A stretch of 64,000 bases of DNA from RCIO01 sp040880025 (GTDB lineage Bacteria > Pseudomonadota > Alphaproteobacteria > Rhizobiales > Rhizobiaceae), in assembly GCA_040880025.1 (NCBI GenBank), contig JBBDJD010000010.1, positions 62,001 through 126,000 of the forward strand, given 5' to 3'. The notes beneath the pieces are model-generated. The model was not told the DNA's origin, made no database searches, and was given only the letters and a program-made list of their open reading frames with translations. This document shows positions 26,501 to 35,969 of this stretch, in pieces. The first letter of the stretch is position 1. Each line of letters starts with the position of its first letter. The translations under genes were made by a program, and so were the position numbers.

Positions 26501-28361
26501 CGGCGACGTGTTCGGCAACGGCATGCTTCTTTCGAAGCACACCAGACTGATCGCCGCGTTCGACCATCGCGACATCTTCATCGATCCAGACCCCGACGAG
26601 AAGTCGAGCTATGCGGAACGCAAGCGGCTTTTCGAGATGGGCCGCTCGAGCTGGCAGGATTACGACAGCTCGAAACTGTCCAAAGGCGGCGTCATAGTTT
26701 CGCGGTCGCAGAAATCGATCGATCTGAGCAAGGCGGCCGCCGAGGCGATCGGGCTCGGCAAGTTGACCGCCTCGCCCGGCGAGATCATGAGCGCGATCCT
26801 GAAGGCGGACGTCGATCTCCTGTGGTTCGGCGGCATCGGCACCTATGTCCGCGCTTCCAGTGAGACCAACCAGGACGCCGGCGACCGCGCCAACGATTCG
26901 ATACGCATCACCGCCAGACAGATCGGCGCCAAGGTGATCGGCGAAGGCGCCAATCTGGGCCTCACACAGAAGGCGCGCATCGAATACGGCCTGCATGGCG
27001 GGCGCTGCAATTCCGACGCCATCGACAATTCCGGCGGCGTCAATTCCTCCGACGTCGAGGTCAACATCAAGATCGCGCTGGCGGCGGCCATGCGCACGAA
27101 CAAGCTCGACCGGCCGTCGCGCAACAAGCTGCTGTCCGCGATGACCGGCGAGGTCGCGGCGCTGGTGCTCGCCAACAATTATCAGCAGACACTGGCGCTT
27201 TCCCAGACCGCACGGCGCGGCGTCGCCGAGATGGGCCAGCAGGCGCGGCTGATGGCGTCGCTCGAGGCGCGCGGCCTGCTCGACCGCGAGGTGGAGGATC
27301 TGCCCGGAGCCGAGGCGCTCGCCGAACGCCAGGCGCTCGGCGAGGCGTTGACGCGGGCCGAGCTCGGCGTGCTTCTGGCCTACGCCAAGATCGTGCTGTT
27401 CGACGATCTGCTGGCAAGCACGGTGCCCGACGATCCGCATTTCGACGCCGACCTGATCGGCTATTTTCCCGACCGCATGTCGGCGAAATACGAGGCCGAA
27501 ATCCGGGGCCACCGGCTGCGGCGCGAAATCATCGCCACCGAGCTTGGCAATGACACCATCAACCGCGGCGGACCGACATTCATCAGCCGGCTGCAGGATC
27601 TGACGGGCCGCGCGGCGCATGAAATCGTGGCGGCATTCGCCGTCGTGCGCGACGGCTTCGAACTGCCCCAAGTCTACCGCGCCATCGACGCGCTCGACAC
27701 GAAGATCGACGGCGATGCGCAGCTCGGCCTTTATCAGCAGGTTGGACGCCTGATCCATGCCGGGACAGCATGGCTGCTGAAGAACCAACCGGACGATGCG
27801 CCGATCGGAGGCCGGGTCGCCGCCCTGCGCGAAGCGCGCAAGGCGCTGGAGCCGGTCATGCAATCGCGAATGCCGGAATTCCTGCAACAGCGGCTGGCCG
27901 AGCGCGCGCGAAATCACGAGGCGGCGGGCGCGCCGAAGGAGCTTGCCGCACGGCTGGCTTTTCTGGGCATCGGCGAACTGGTGCCCGACATCGCGCTGGT
28001 CGCCAAGGAGGCGGAAGCACCGCTTTCGACCGCCGCGGAGGCGTTCTTCACGGTCACCGAAACCTTCCGGATCGGCCGCGTCGAGGACGCCGCGCGCAGC
28101 ATTCAGCCCGCCGACTATTACGACGGGCTTGCGCTGGCTCGTGCAAGTGACATGATCGGCGCCGCCCGCCGCGGCATCGCGACCACCGCGCTGCGTGAGG
28201 GCAAGACGGGGAGCGACCCGGTTGCATCGTGGGTCGAACGCAGCGGCGAACGGGTTTCGAAGACGCGCGAGCGGCTGCTCGCATTGACCGAAAGCGGCGA
28301 AATCACAGTCTCGAGGCTTTCCGTGGCCGCCGGCCTGATGGCCGATCTCGCGGAACAATAG
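23577..28361 (+). CDS. NAD-specific glutamate dehydrogenase, large (180-kDa) type
   Basis: 1594 residues, typical for L-GDH180 (GdhB). The N-terminal half holds regulatory ACT-like regions; the catalytic part includes VHLRFGPVARGGLRWSDR and VKNAVIVPVGAKGGF (substrate-site lysines, about 800-840), and the Rossmann portion has IGVGDMSGDVFGNGML near 970. It converts glutamate and NAD to 2-oxoglutarate and ammonium. GAGGAAAA lies before the ATG. Very long open frames on the antisense strand are composition shadows. Confidence 0.97.
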   Translation: MNDRGNAARPAGARSASASKAPSGGVDLSDFLQLLIARTPEEDVAAYEKDALNRTAEIVHSALMRHRRGDSVVAVEASPGVSRRGRQVSAVTIVNDNMPFLFDSITGEINDTAGEANLVLHPVLLVQQDGKGVARIVGDASSKKGSGDIDRVSIIHVHFPQISEPEAAALATRLKTILSQVRGAVHDWRPMLARLDQSITDFRYSPVPLNRSKVDETIAFLEWLRDNNFTFLGMREFVYSGGEKNGSLRRSDKPGLGILADPDVLILRRGTEAVTTTPEIRAFLHGPEPLLVTKANARSLVHRRIYLDYLGVKTFDDKGKLKGELRIVGLFTSTAYTRSVMNIPYLRSKANDVVRKSGFDPSDHSGKALINVLESYPRDELFQIDVPTLRRHAEAILALGERPRVRVLFRVDQFDRFVSVIVFVPRDRYDSRVRVKIGDYLTSKFDGRLSAYYPAFPEGSLARVHFIIGRSGGKTPQPDGDEIEDAVRTIVRTWDDGLREAIAESDADPDVAAAAAGFPQSYRNGFSPRVALRDARTLREVSREAPVAIEFFRDGIEADVHCGLKIFHHGAPVALSERVPLLENMGFRVISERTFEIPHGDECVFLHDMELESASGRPIDLDTSGGLFASVFLSIWNRESDNDAYNALAESAGLGPGQIRILRAYGRYLQQAGIPQSQEFIAAVLNRYPAIARDLFELFDTRNNPARGGEGKQIAEKVVAALDAVPNIDDDTIIRRYLNMVDATLRTNHYADVTGKPVSLAIKLDSRALTGLPEPRPWREIFVYGPQVEGVHLRFGPVARGGLRWSDRAQDYRTEVLGLVKAQQVKNAVIVPVGAKGGFFPKQLPAAGNRDQIFEAGRDAYVNFVSSLLSVTDNLDGDTVVPPPGVVRHDGDDPYFVVAADKGTATFSDTANAISQAHDFWLDDAFASGGSAGYDHKKMGITARGAWEAVKRHFREMNRDIQSEPFTVIGVGDMSGDVFGNGMLLSKHTRLIAAFDHRDIFIDPDPDEKSSYAERKRLFEMGRSSWQDYDSSKLSKGGVIVSRSQKSIDLSKAAAEAIGLGKLTASPGEIMSAILKADVDLLWFGGIGTYVRASSETNQDAGDRANDSIRITARQIGAKVIGEGANLGLTQKARIEYGLHGGRCNSDAIDNSGGVNSSDVEVNIKIALAAAMRTNKLDRPSRNKLLSAMTGEVAALVLANNYQQTLALSQTARRGVAEMGQQARLMASLEARGLLDREVEDLPGAEALAERQALGEALTRAELGVLLAYAKIVLFDDLLASTVPDDPHFDADLIGYFPDRMSAKYEAEIRGHRLRREIIATELGNDTINRGGPTFISRLQDLTGRAAHEIVAAFAVVRDGFELPQVYRAIDALDTKIDGDAQLGLYQQVGRLIHAGTAWLLKNQPDDAPIGGRVAALREARKALEPVMQSRMPEFLQQRLAERARNHEAAGAPKELAARLAFLGIGELVPDIALVAKEAEAPLSTAAEAFFTVTETFRIGRVEDAARSIQPADYYDGLALARASDMIGAARRGIATTALREGKTGSDPVASWVERSGERVSKTRERLLALTESGEITVSRLSVAAGLMADLAEQ

Positions 28362-28399
28362 CGCTCTTCCGGCTGCGCCGGGGACGCATCGGAGGGGCG

Positions 28400-29797
28400 A
28401 TGAAGGACGGGACCGAAACCCGCGCGACAAGGCGCGGCATCTGGGGATGGATGCTGTTCGACTGGGCTCAGCAGCCCTTTCACACGCTGATCATCACCTT
28501 CGTCTTCGCGCCCTATTTCGCCGCCTCGGTCGCGCCTGACGCGGCGCGCGGGCAGGAATTGTGGGGCTATGCCACCGGCATAGGCGGCCTGGCGATCGCC
28601 CTGTCGTCCCCGGTTCTGGGCGCGATCGCCGACACGACCGGACCGCGCAAGCCGTGGATCGCGGCATTTTCAGTCATCGGCATTATCGCCTGTTTCATGC
28701 TCTGGTACGCTATGCCCGGCATGGAGAGCCTGACCTGGATGCTGTTGGTCATCGCTCTGGCCGTGTTCGGCATGGAGTTCGCCGCCGTCTTCAACAACGC
28801 GATGATGGCCGATCTCGTGCCGCGCTCCGAACTCGGCCGCCTGTCAGGTTCCGCCTGGGGGCTGGGCTATGTCGGCGGCCTGATCTCGCTGGTCGTGGTG
28901 CTCGGCCTGTTCTCGGCCTCGCCGGAATCGGGCAAGACCCTGCTTGGGCTGACGCCGATCCTCGGCCTCGATCCGGTCACGCATGAGGGCGACCGCGCGG
29001 CGGGGCCGTTCACGGCGATCTGGTACGCGATCTTCGTTCTGCCGATGTTCCTGTTCACGCCGGACGTGGCGCGCCGCGTCTCCAAGGCGGGCGCGATCAG
29101 GCAGGGCATTGTCCGTCTTGGCGCGACCTTGAGGAACCTGCCCTCCGAGCGCAGCTATTTCAGCTTCCTTCTGTCCAGCATGTTCTACCGCGACGCGCTC
29201 AACGCGCTATACGCCTTCGGCGGCATCTATGCGGCCGGCGTGCTGGGATGGTCGATCATCCAGATCGGCATTTTCGGCATCCTGGCCAATTTGACCGGGG
29301 CGCTGGGCGCATGGGGCGGCGGCATTGCCGACCAGCGGTTCGGGCCGAAGACCGTCGTCTCGACGGCGGCCACCGTGCTGGCGCTGTGCTGCATCCTGGT
29401 CATATCAACGACGCAGACCGACGTCCTGTTCATCACGGTGGCGAGCGCCGGCGAAACCACCAGCCTGCCCGACATCGTCTTCTATGTCGCGGGCGCCTTC
29501 ATCGGCGCCGCTGGCGGCGCCCTGCAGGCCGCGTCGCGCACGCTGCTTGTCGATCAGGTGGAGCGCGACCGCGTCACCGAAGCCTTCGGGCTGTATGCGC
29601 TGTCCGGCAAGGCGACGACCTTCATCGGGCCATTCTCGATCGCCGTCGTCACCGGCTTTTTTGCCTCGGAGGCGTTCGGCCTGTCGACGCAGGAAGCACA
29701 GCGCATCGGCGTCACGCCGATCGTGCTCCTGTTCGTCATCGGACTGGCGTTGCTGCCCTGGGTGAAGAGCCGGCAATATGAGGTGGCTGCTGCGTAA
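28400..29797 (+). CDS. MFS transporter, UMF1/Atg22-like family
   Basis: 465 residues from the ATG at 28400 (GGAGGGG just upstream). About twelve membrane helices; the N-terminal WMLFDWAQQPFHTLIITFVF is the UMF1 signature, and IADTTGPRKPWI is the MFS loop motif. Substrate unknown; relatives export amino acids from vacuoles in fungi. It begins 38 bp after the glutamate dehydrogenase gene and may share its transcript. Confidence 0.88.
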   Translation: MKDGTETRATRRGIWGWMLFDWAQQPFHTLIITFVFAPYFAASVAPDAARGQELWGYATGIGGLAIALSSPVLGAIADTTGPRKPWIAAFSVIGIIACFMLWYAMPGMESLTWMLLVIALAVFGMEFAAVFNNAMMADLVPRSELGRLSGSAWGLGYVGGLISLVVVLGLFSASPESGKTLLGLTPILGLDPVTHEGDRAAGPFTAIWYAIFVLPMFLFTPDVARRVSKAGAIRQGIVRLGATLRNLPSERSYFSFLLSSMFYRDALNALYAFGGIYAAGVLGWSIIQIGIFGILANLTGALGAWGGGIADQRFGPKTVVSTAATVLALCCILVISTTQTDVLFITVASAGETTSLPDIVFYVAGAFIGAAGGALQAASRTLLVDQVERDRVTEAFGLYALSGKATTFIGPFSIAVVTGFFASEAFGLSTQEAQRIGVTPIVLLFVIGLALLPWVKSRQYEVAAA

Positions 29798-29821
29798 TCC
29801 CCGCTTCATGGGGGAAGGAAG

Positions 29822-31438
29822 TCAATGCCGGAAATGCCTCACGCCGGTGAACACCATGGCCAGCCCCGCGGCGTCGGCGGCGGCGACCACCTCGTCGTCG
29901 CGCATTGACCCACCCGGCTGGATGACGGCGGTGGCCCCCGCCTCGGCAGCGGCGAGCAGCCCGTCGGCAAACGGGAAGAAGGCGTCGGACGCCACGACCG
30001 ATCCCCTGGCCAGAGTTTCGTTCAGCCCGGCTGCCTCCGCCGCATCCTGCGCCTTGCGCGCCGCTATGCGCGAGGAATCGACCCGACTCATCTGGCCCGC
30101 GCCGACGCCCACCGTCGCGCCGTTCTTGGCGTAGACGATCGCGTTGGACTTCACATGCTTGGCGACGCGGAAGGCGAAGCGCAAATCGGCCATCTCGGCA
30201 TCGCTTGGGCTCCGCTTGGTCACGACCTTCAGGTCAAGATCGTCGACCACGGCGTTGTCGCGGCCTTGCACCAGCAACCCGCCTGCGACACTCTTGACTG
30301 TGGTGCCGCTGGCGCGCGGATCGGGCACGCCGCTCGTAAGGAGCAGCCGCAGATTTGCCTTCGCCCCGACGATCGCCAGCGCCTCATTGGTCGCGCCGGG
30401 CGCGATGATGACTTCGGTGAAAACCTTGACGATCTCGCCAGCGGCTTCGGCATCCAGCGGACGGTTGAGCGCCACAATGCCGCCGAATGCGGAGACCGGG
30501 TCGCATGTCAGCGCCTTGCCGTAGGCCTCGGCCAGCGACGCGCCTTCGGCCACGCCGCAGGGATTGGCATGCTTGATGATGGCGACCGCCGCCGTTCGCG
30601 ACGGATCGAACTCGGCCACCAGCTCGAAGGCGGCGTCGGTATCGTTGATGTTGTTGTAGGAAAGCTGCTTGCCCTGAACCTGCCGCGCGGTGGCGACCCC
30701 CGCGCGGGCCGCACCACCGATGTAGAACCCGGCCTTCTGGTGGGGATTTTCGCCGTAACGCATGGGGGTTGCGAGCCGCCCGCCAAAACCGCGCCAGGCC
30801 GGCTCGGCGATGTCGAGCGAAGCGGCGAACCAGCCCGAAATCGCGGCGTCATAGGCGGCGACACGGGCGAAGGTCTTCGCCGCCATCTCCTGCCGAAAGC
30901 GGTAGGTGAGCGCGCCGTCATTGGCGTCGAGCTCGGAAAGCAGCGCCGGGTAGTCCGCCGGATCGGTGACAGCGGCGACATAGGCGTGATTCTTGGCCGC
31001 CGCGCGCAGCATCGCCGGCCCGCCAATGTCGATGTTCTCGATCGTTTCGGCATAGGCGCCGCCGGCGTCTCGCACCGCCTCGAACGGATAGAGATTGATC
31101 ACCGCGAGATCGATCGGCCCGATGTCGTGCGCCTCCATGGCGGCGGCATGCTCCGCGTCGTCGCGGATGGCGAGAAGCCCGCCATGCACGGACGGATGCA
31201 GCGTCTTGACCCGGCCGTCCATGATTTCGGGAAAGCCGGTCAGTTCCGACACGTCGCGCACCGCAATGCCTGCCTCCGCAATGGCGCGCGCCGTGCCGCC
31301 CGTCGACACGAGTTCAACGCCGCGCCTGACCAGCGCCGCCGCCAGTTCGCTCAGCCCTGCCTTGTCCGACACGGAAAGCAGCGCGCGGCGAAGCGGCACG
31401 CGGTCGGGCGGCGTGATGTTCTTGGCGGCGACGGCCAT
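29822..31438 (-). CDS. purH: Bifunctional AICAR formyltransferase/IMP cyclohydrolase PurH
   Basis: 538 residues. The N-terminal MGS-like cyclohydrolase domain (RRALLSVSDKAGLSELAAAL; STGGTARAIAEAG) and the C-terminal transformylase (QLSYNNINDTDAAFELVAEF; AIIKHANPCGVAEG; the ending FADGLLAAAEAGATAVIQPGG) are complete. It carries out the last two steps of IMP synthesis. Follows a heparinase-like gene in the same orientation, as in other Rhizobiales. Confidence 0.97.
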   Translation of the reverse strand: MAVAAKNITPPDRVPLRRALLSVSDKAGLSELAAALVRRGVELVSTGGTARAIAEAGIAVRDVSELTGFPEIMDGRVKTLHPSVHGGLLAIRDDAEHAAAMEAHDIGPIDLAVINLYPFEAVRDAGGAYAETIENIDIGGPAMLRAAAKNHAYVAAVTDPADYPALLSELDANDGALTYRFRQEMAAKTFARVAAYDAAISGWFAASLDIAEPAWRGFGGRLATPMRYGENPHQKAGFYIGGAARAGVATARQVQGKQLSYNNINDTDAAFELVAEFDPSRTAAVAIIKHANPCGVAEGASLAEAYGKALTCDPVSAFGGIVALNRPLDAEAAGEIVKVFTEVIIAPGATNEALAIVGAKANLRLLLTSGVPDPRASGTTVKSVAGGLLVQGRDNAVVDDLDLKVVTKRSPSDAEMADLRFAFRVAKHVKSNAIVYAKNGATVGVGAGQMSRVDSSRIAARKAQDAAEAAGLNETLARGSVVASDAFFPFADGLLAAAEAGATAVIQPGGSMRDDEVVAAADAAGLAMVFTGVRHFRH

Positions 31439-31516
31439 GAGGCGATGTTCTCCGGCTTGGAAAGTGCGCGAGTTAGCACAGGACCGGACGAATGCAAGCC
31501 GGCGGGCTTATTGTCC

Positions 31517-33208
31517 TCAGCCTATCAACTCGGTTCGCGTGAAGCGCCAGTTCACCTCGCCGACTTCCGACGCCTTCAACGTCAGCACGATCTGCCGGCT
31601 TTTCTGCGGCCCGCCCGCCCCGGCGAAGAAGATCGATTCCTCGACCTGCGGTTCTACGGCGTCGCAGGTGAACACCCAGACATCCGATGGCCTGCCCTTC
31701 AGCACCAGCCGTTCGGAGGAATCGAGGAACAGCCCGATGCCGGGATGAACGTGGAACCGGATCACCACATGGTCGCGCCCGTCATTCGACGCCGGGGCGC
31801 CGCCGGAACGGTAGAACCGATCTGTCCCTTCCAGGATATTGCCGGCCCCCGACAAGGCCATCTCGCGCTCATGGATGATGCCGAAGCGTGAGACGTAACC
31901 GTCATGGCTGGCGATAAAGCCCTCAATCCCGTCGCTGTCGGTTCGCTTGACCGGCACCCGCTGCGGGCCCCCGGTCAGCGGCGTGCCGATCAGGTCGGCA
32001 AGCCTGGCGGGGGCGGAGAAGCGCGCCGAGGATGCATCGTTGAGCGTCGCGGTCGAATGCGCGGCGGTCGCCCGCGCCAGCATTCTGAACTCGTCGGCGC
32101 CGTAGCTGTCCACGCCGCAATTGACGATGAAGCGATGACGCCCCGACGACATCTCGAACGACAGGCAGCCGGCATGCGCATGGCTGGACAGGTCGGCTGG
32201 CGGCGCGATGCCCGTATCGGCGATCACCACAGTGCCGCCCATCGCAAGGCGCTGGTAACCGGAATGGGTGGAATTGAGCAGCGGCGCGCCACCGGTGTCG
32301 TCGTGGTGCAGCAGGGCCGAGACCCGGTCCTGTACGGTCGCCCCCATGCCGTTGAACAACGCCAGACACCCATCCTGATGGCGGAAGAAGCGCAGTGCCG
32401 GCAGCATGCGCTCCACCGCCGCGATCAGCGCATCGGGCGGCGCCTCGGCCTGATTGGCGTAGGTCTGGCGCAGCGGCAACAGGTCAGACAGGAGCTCCAG
32501 AACCGCCATCGGGTTGCGCGAGACATGTCCGCCGTCTGGCAGGATCTGCCGCTGAAGCTCCGTGGCCAGATGGTTCGTCGCCGATCGCAGAGTGGCGTTG
32601 GAAACCGGCAATGAAAGCGCGGCGAAACACAGCGCCGCGCGGGCGCGCAGCCGCTCCTCGCCATCCGCCATGTCCGGCGCCATGGCGCGCAGATAGCGTA
32701 TCTGCAGCGCCAGCGAACGCAGATAGGCGCGATAGAAGACAAAATCCGCGCCCTGCAGCACCACCGTCGAATGCTGCAGCCAGGCGACAACGCGCCGCGC
32801 CGCGATTGCGGGATCCCATGCGATACCGCCGATGCGGCGGCCATGGATCGTCATCCAGTCGGAGACCAGCGCCCGCGCATTGGACGACGCCAGTTCGGTG
32901 CCGGCCTGGCGCATGTGGCGCAGCCAGCGGAAACCGTGCAGCGACTTCAGCCAGGCAAGGTCGGCGACTTCGAGCGCGAAGGGCGAATCCGCGCCCATGT
33001 CGACCATATGTCCGGCGAGCGGAAACCTGCCGTGATAGATTTCGCTGGCGATCTGGCTGTCCGCGAGCCTGAGGTCGGGCGGAGCGATGAGGACGCGTTC
33101 CGGCGTCGTGCCGACAAAGCGCCACCGCCCGGTCGGCCCGTTTCGGATGCGTCTGCGCACCCGCCGCCACAGGGCGCGCGCCGCCAGCATCCAGATCGGA
33201 GGGCTCAT
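31517..33208 (-). CDS. Heparinase II/III family protein
   Basis: 563 residues from the ATG at 33208. The N-terminal helical toroid (FHGRFPLAGH-like EIYHGRFPLAGHMVDM; WLKSLHGFRWLRHMRQ) and the C-terminal beta-rich domain (MGGTVVIADTGIAPPADLSSHAHAG with HAHAG; SSERLVLKGRPSDVWVF) fit heparinase II/III-like polysaccharide lyases. No signal peptide is obvious. In Rhizobiales this gene commonly precedes purH, but its substrate is unknown. Its ATGA start overlaps the stop of a possible 68-codon ORF. Confidence 0.88.
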   Translation of the reverse strand: MSPPIWMLAARALWRRVRRRIRNGPTGRWRFVGTTPERVLIAPPDLRLADSQIASEIYHGRFPLAGHMVDMGADSPFALEVADLAWLKSLHGFRWLRHMRQAGTELASSNARALVSDWMTIHGRRIGGIAWDPAIAARRVVAWLQHSTVVLQGADFVFYRAYLRSLALQIRYLRAMAPDMADGEERLRARAALCFAALSLPVSNATLRSATNHLATELQRQILPDGGHVSRNPMAVLELLSDLLPLRQTYANQAEAPPDALIAAVERMLPALRFFRHQDGCLALFNGMGATVQDRVSALLHHDDTGGAPLLNSTHSGYQRLAMGGTVVIADTGIAPPADLSSHAHAGCLSFEMSSGRHRFIVNCGVDSYGADEFRMLARATAAHSTATLNDASSARFSAPARLADLIGTPLTGGPQRVPVKRTDSDGIEGFIASHDGYVSRFGIIHEREMALSGAGNILEGTDRFYRSGGAPASNDGRDHVVIRFHVHPGIGLFLDSSERLVLKGRPSDVWVFTCDAVEPQVEESIFFAGAGGPQKSRQIVLTLKASEVGEVNWRFTRTELIG

Positions 33209-33411
33209 GCCCCTACCGATTGCCAAATGGTGCGTCCTCCTGACGCCGAGATCCGCGAACATCGTTCATGCCATTCATTGAAGCGTGGCGGTCCGTCACT
33301 TTCGTCACGAAGCCCCCAGCGCGATACACCGCCACGGTAAATGCCCGTCCCACCGCGATCCGGGAAATAGACTAGCCGATTCAACGATTTGTACGAGGCG
33401 ATCATCGCCAT
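33205..33411 (-). CDS. Possible small protein coupled to the heparinase gene
   Basis: 68 codons starting MAMIASYKSLNRLVYFPDRG, rich in Arg/Gly/Ser. It starts 20 nt after rsmB, and its TGA overlaps the ATG of the heparinase-like gene, the arrangement of translational coupling. No ribosome site is evident and the frame is also open through rsmB, so chance is possible. No family recognised. Confidence 0.3.
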   Translation of the reverse strand: MAMIASYKSLNRLVYFPDRGGTGIYRGGVSRWGLRDESDGPPRFNEWHERCSRISASGGRTIWQSVGA

Positions 33412-33431
33412 ATATGAATGTATGGTTAAGG

Positions 33432-34832
33432 TTAACCCTGTCTTACCAGCCGCACTGCGAAAAACCCATCGCAGCCGGAAAGCTCCGGCGGATCGGTACG
33501 CAGTGCTTCGGGTGTCGTCCTGAGCCAACCTTCCGGCGTTACGAAAGCGGCAATTCCCGCAACCTCCGATGCATTGACCGGATCGGTGGCGATTTCGGCG
33601 TGGTCGGCGAGAAATCCGGCGGTGAGCTGCTCGCCCTCGAGCGGATCGAGGGAGCAATTGGCGAACACGACAGCGCCGCCGGGCCTCACCAGCGTGATCG
33701 CATGATCGAGCAGCGTTCGCTGCAGCGCAGCCAGTTTGGCGATATCGTCCGGCGTCTTGGTCCACGGCACGTCCGGATGGCGGCGCACGGTACCCGTCGA
33801 CGAGCATGGCGCGTCGAGCAGAACCGCATCGAACGGTTCGTCCGGCGCGTAGGCCAGCGCATTCGATTGAACGGTTTCGGCCTCGAGTTTCAGCCTCTCC
33901 AGGTTCGAGGCGAGCCGCTTCAGCCGGCTGGCCGACAGGTCGACCGCGGTCACCTTCGCCCCTGCCGCCGCGAGTTGCGCCGTCTTGCCGCCGGGCGCGG
34001 CGCATAGATCAAGCACGCGCTTGCCTTCCACGTCACCCAGCAGGCGCGCGGGCAGGCTCGCCGCCATGTCCTGCACCCACCACCCGCCTTCCGCATAACC
34101 CGGCAATTCGCTGACAGGCGCGGCAAGCCGCGCGACGCGCACGCTGCCGTTTTCCAGCACGATACCGCCGAACTTTTCCGCCCAGCCTTCGGGATCCGAC
34201 TTCACGGTGAAATCGGTCGGCGGCTCGCGCCGGTGGATGGCGAGGATCGCGGCCGTCCGCTCCTTGCCATAGGCCCGGTCCAGCCGCGCCACGAACCAGT
34301 CGGGTGCGTCGGTGGTTTGCGTCAACGCCGCCGGCAGCGCGCGTTCCTTGCGCCGGCCGAGCTCGCGCAACACCGCGTTGACCAGCGCCGCGAAGCGCGC
34401 GGTGCGTGGATCGCCGCTGGCGTGCGACACCGCCAGATCGACGGCGGCGCTGTCTGGCACATCGAGAAACAGCATCTGCGCCGCGCCGACATGCAGGATG
34501 TGATCGAGCGTACGCGCATTGGCAGGCAGCGGCCGTTGCAGCCTGGCCTTGATCAGCGCCACGATGGTTCCGCGATAGCGCAGCGCGGTAATGAGGATCG
34601 CCCGCACCAACGCCCGGTCGCGTGGCTCCAGCGCCAGGAATTGCGGATGGCCGTGTTCCTGGTCGGTCAAGGCGTCGAGCGCGGTCGCCTTGTCGACGAC
34701 GGCCGCCAGCAAACGCGCGGCCGCCATACGCGCCGCGAGACCGGGCCGCTCCGCCGCTTCGGCGGTCTGGATGGGCTTCGTCTGCTTTGGGTTCTTGTGC
34801 CGGCGGCCTGCTTGCCGGTTTGCCTGCGCCAC
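33432..34832 (-). CDS. 16S rRNA (cytosine-5) methyltransferase, RsmB family
   Basis: 466 residues. An N-terminal NusB-like domain (ALDALTDQEHGHPQFLALEP; ARFAALVNAVLRELGRR) and a C-terminal SAM domain with VLDLCAAPGGKTAQLAA, LLDAPCSSTGTVRRHPD (motif IV Cys) and VFANCSLDPLEGE (motif VI; the usual TCS reads NCS). It methylates C967-type sites of 16S rRNA before assembly. Six bp downstream of htpX, same operon. Confidence 0.92.
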   Translation of the reverse strand: MAQANRQAGRRHKNPKQTKPIQTAEAAERPGLAARMAAARLLAAVVDKATALDALTDQEHGHPQFLALEPRDRALVRAILITALRYRGTIVALIKARLQRPLPANARTLDHILHVGAAQMLFLDVPDSAAVDLAVSHASGDPRTARFAALVNAVLRELGRRKERALPAALTQTTDAPDWFVARLDRAYGKERTAAILAIHRREPPTDFTVKSDPEGWAEKFGGIVLENGSVRVARLAAPVSELPGYAEGGWWVQDMAASLPARLLGDVEGKRVLDLCAAPGGKTAQLAAAGAKVTAVDLSASRLKRLASNLERLKLEAETVQSNALAYAPDEPFDAVLLDAPCSSTGTVRRHPDVPWTKTPDDIAKLAALQRTLLDHAITLVRPGGAVVFANCSLDPLEGEQLTAGFLADHAEIATDPVNASEVAGIAAFVTPEGWLRTTPEALRTDPPELSGCDGFFAVRLVRQG

Positions 34833-34838
34833 GAGGCT

Positions 34839-35855
34839 CTAGCGCCCGGTGCGCGGGCCGGTGGGGCTGCGGCCCCATGGACTCTGCTTCGGCCTGGGGG
34901 CCCGCTTCGGCGCGGCTTGTTTCTCCGGGGCTGCACCCCACGGACCTTCCGCCACGATATCGCGGGCCGGCTGGCGGCGTTCCGGCTCGGGCATCGGCTC
35001 GGGTCGCGCCTCAAACGCGCCGGCCATTGCGTTCAGCGCCGCGATGCGGTTTCCCGTCGCCGGGTGCGTGGAGAACAGATTGTCCATCCGCTCGCCCGAC
35101 AGCGGATTGATGATGAACAGATGCGCGGTGGCCGGGTTACGCTCCGCGTCCGGGTTCCTGATCTGACGCGCCTGGGCAGCGATCTTGCCGAGCGCCGAGG
35201 CGAGCGCCAGCGGCTGGCCGCTTATTTCCGCGCCGCGCTTGTCTGCCGAATACTCCCGCGTCCGGCTGACCGCCATCTGCACCAGCATCGCCGCCAGTGG
35301 CGCGACGATGATTGCCGCGAGCACGCCGATGAAACCAAGCGGATTGTTGTTGTTCCGGTTGCCGCCAAAAAACAGCGCGAAATTGCCGAGCATGGAGATC
35401 GCGCCGGCAAGCGTGGCGGTGATCGTCATGGTCAGCGTGTCGCGGTGCTGCACATGAGCCAGCTCGTGCGCCATGACGCCCGCTACCTCCTCATGGGTGA
35501 GTCGGTTCAGCAGGCCGGTCGTGGCGGCGACGGCCGCATTCTGTGGGTTGCGGCCGGTGGCGAAGGCGTTGGGCTGGTCGTTCTCGATGAGATAGACGCG
35601 CGGCATCGGCAGCCCGGCGCGTTTGGCCAGATCGCCGACCAGGCCGTAATATTCGGGCGCCGAGCGCTCGTCGACCTCGACGGCGTTGTGCATCCTCAGC
35701 ACCATCTTGTCGGCGTTCCAGTAGCTGAACAGGTTCATGCCAGCCGCGATCACGAAGGCTATTCCCATGCCGCCGGCGCCGCCGACCAGATAGCCGACGC
35801 CCATGAACAACGCTGTCATGAAAGCCAGCAGCATTGCGGTGCGGATCATGTTCAT
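34839..35855 (-). CDS. htpX: Membrane zinc metalloprotease HtpX
   Basis: 338 residues. Two N-terminal membrane helices (MNMIRTAMLLAFMTALFMGV; GMGIAFVIAAGMNLFSYW), the zinc motif MAHELAHVQHRD near 130 and the downstream EYSADKRGAEISG glutamate ligand. It degrades damaged membrane proteins. The Pro/Arg-rich C-terminal tail (about 290-338) is longer than in E. coli but common in rhizobia. Operon with rsmB. Confidence 0.96.
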   Translation of the reverse strand: MNMIRTAMLLAFMTALFMGVGYLVGGAGGMGIAFVIAAGMNLFSYWNADKMVLRMHNAVEVDERSAPEYYGLVGDLAKRAGLPMPRVYLIENDQPNAFATGRNPQNAAVAATTGLLNRLTHEEVAGVMAHELAHVQHRDTLTMTITATLAGAISMLGNFALFFGGNRNNNNPLGFIGVLAAIIVAPLAAMLVQMAVSRTREYSADKRGAEISGQPLALASALGKIAAQARQIRNPDAERNPATAHLFIINPLSGERMDNLFSTHPATGNRIAALNAMAGAFEARPEPMPEPERRQPARDIVAEGPWGAAPEKQAAPKRAPRPKQSPWGRSPTGPRTGR

Positions 35856-35969
35856 GCATCAACTCCGGTCCAATGCGCCGCCGGTTTTTCCGCACGGCCA
35901 GTTTGGTCTATATGTGGATATAGGATGGGAAAGCCGCCCTTCCTATTCAATACCGACGGGAACCGCGCA

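Noticed and set aside
25872..28430. 852-codon frame antisense to the glutamate dehydrogenase gene.
   Set aside because: High-GC codon-position mirror; no motifs, no ribosome site, and the sense protein is unmistakable.
30155..31891. 578-codon frame antisense to purH and the heparinase gene.
   Set aside because: Spans the boundary of two well-supported genes and has no domain or start signal.
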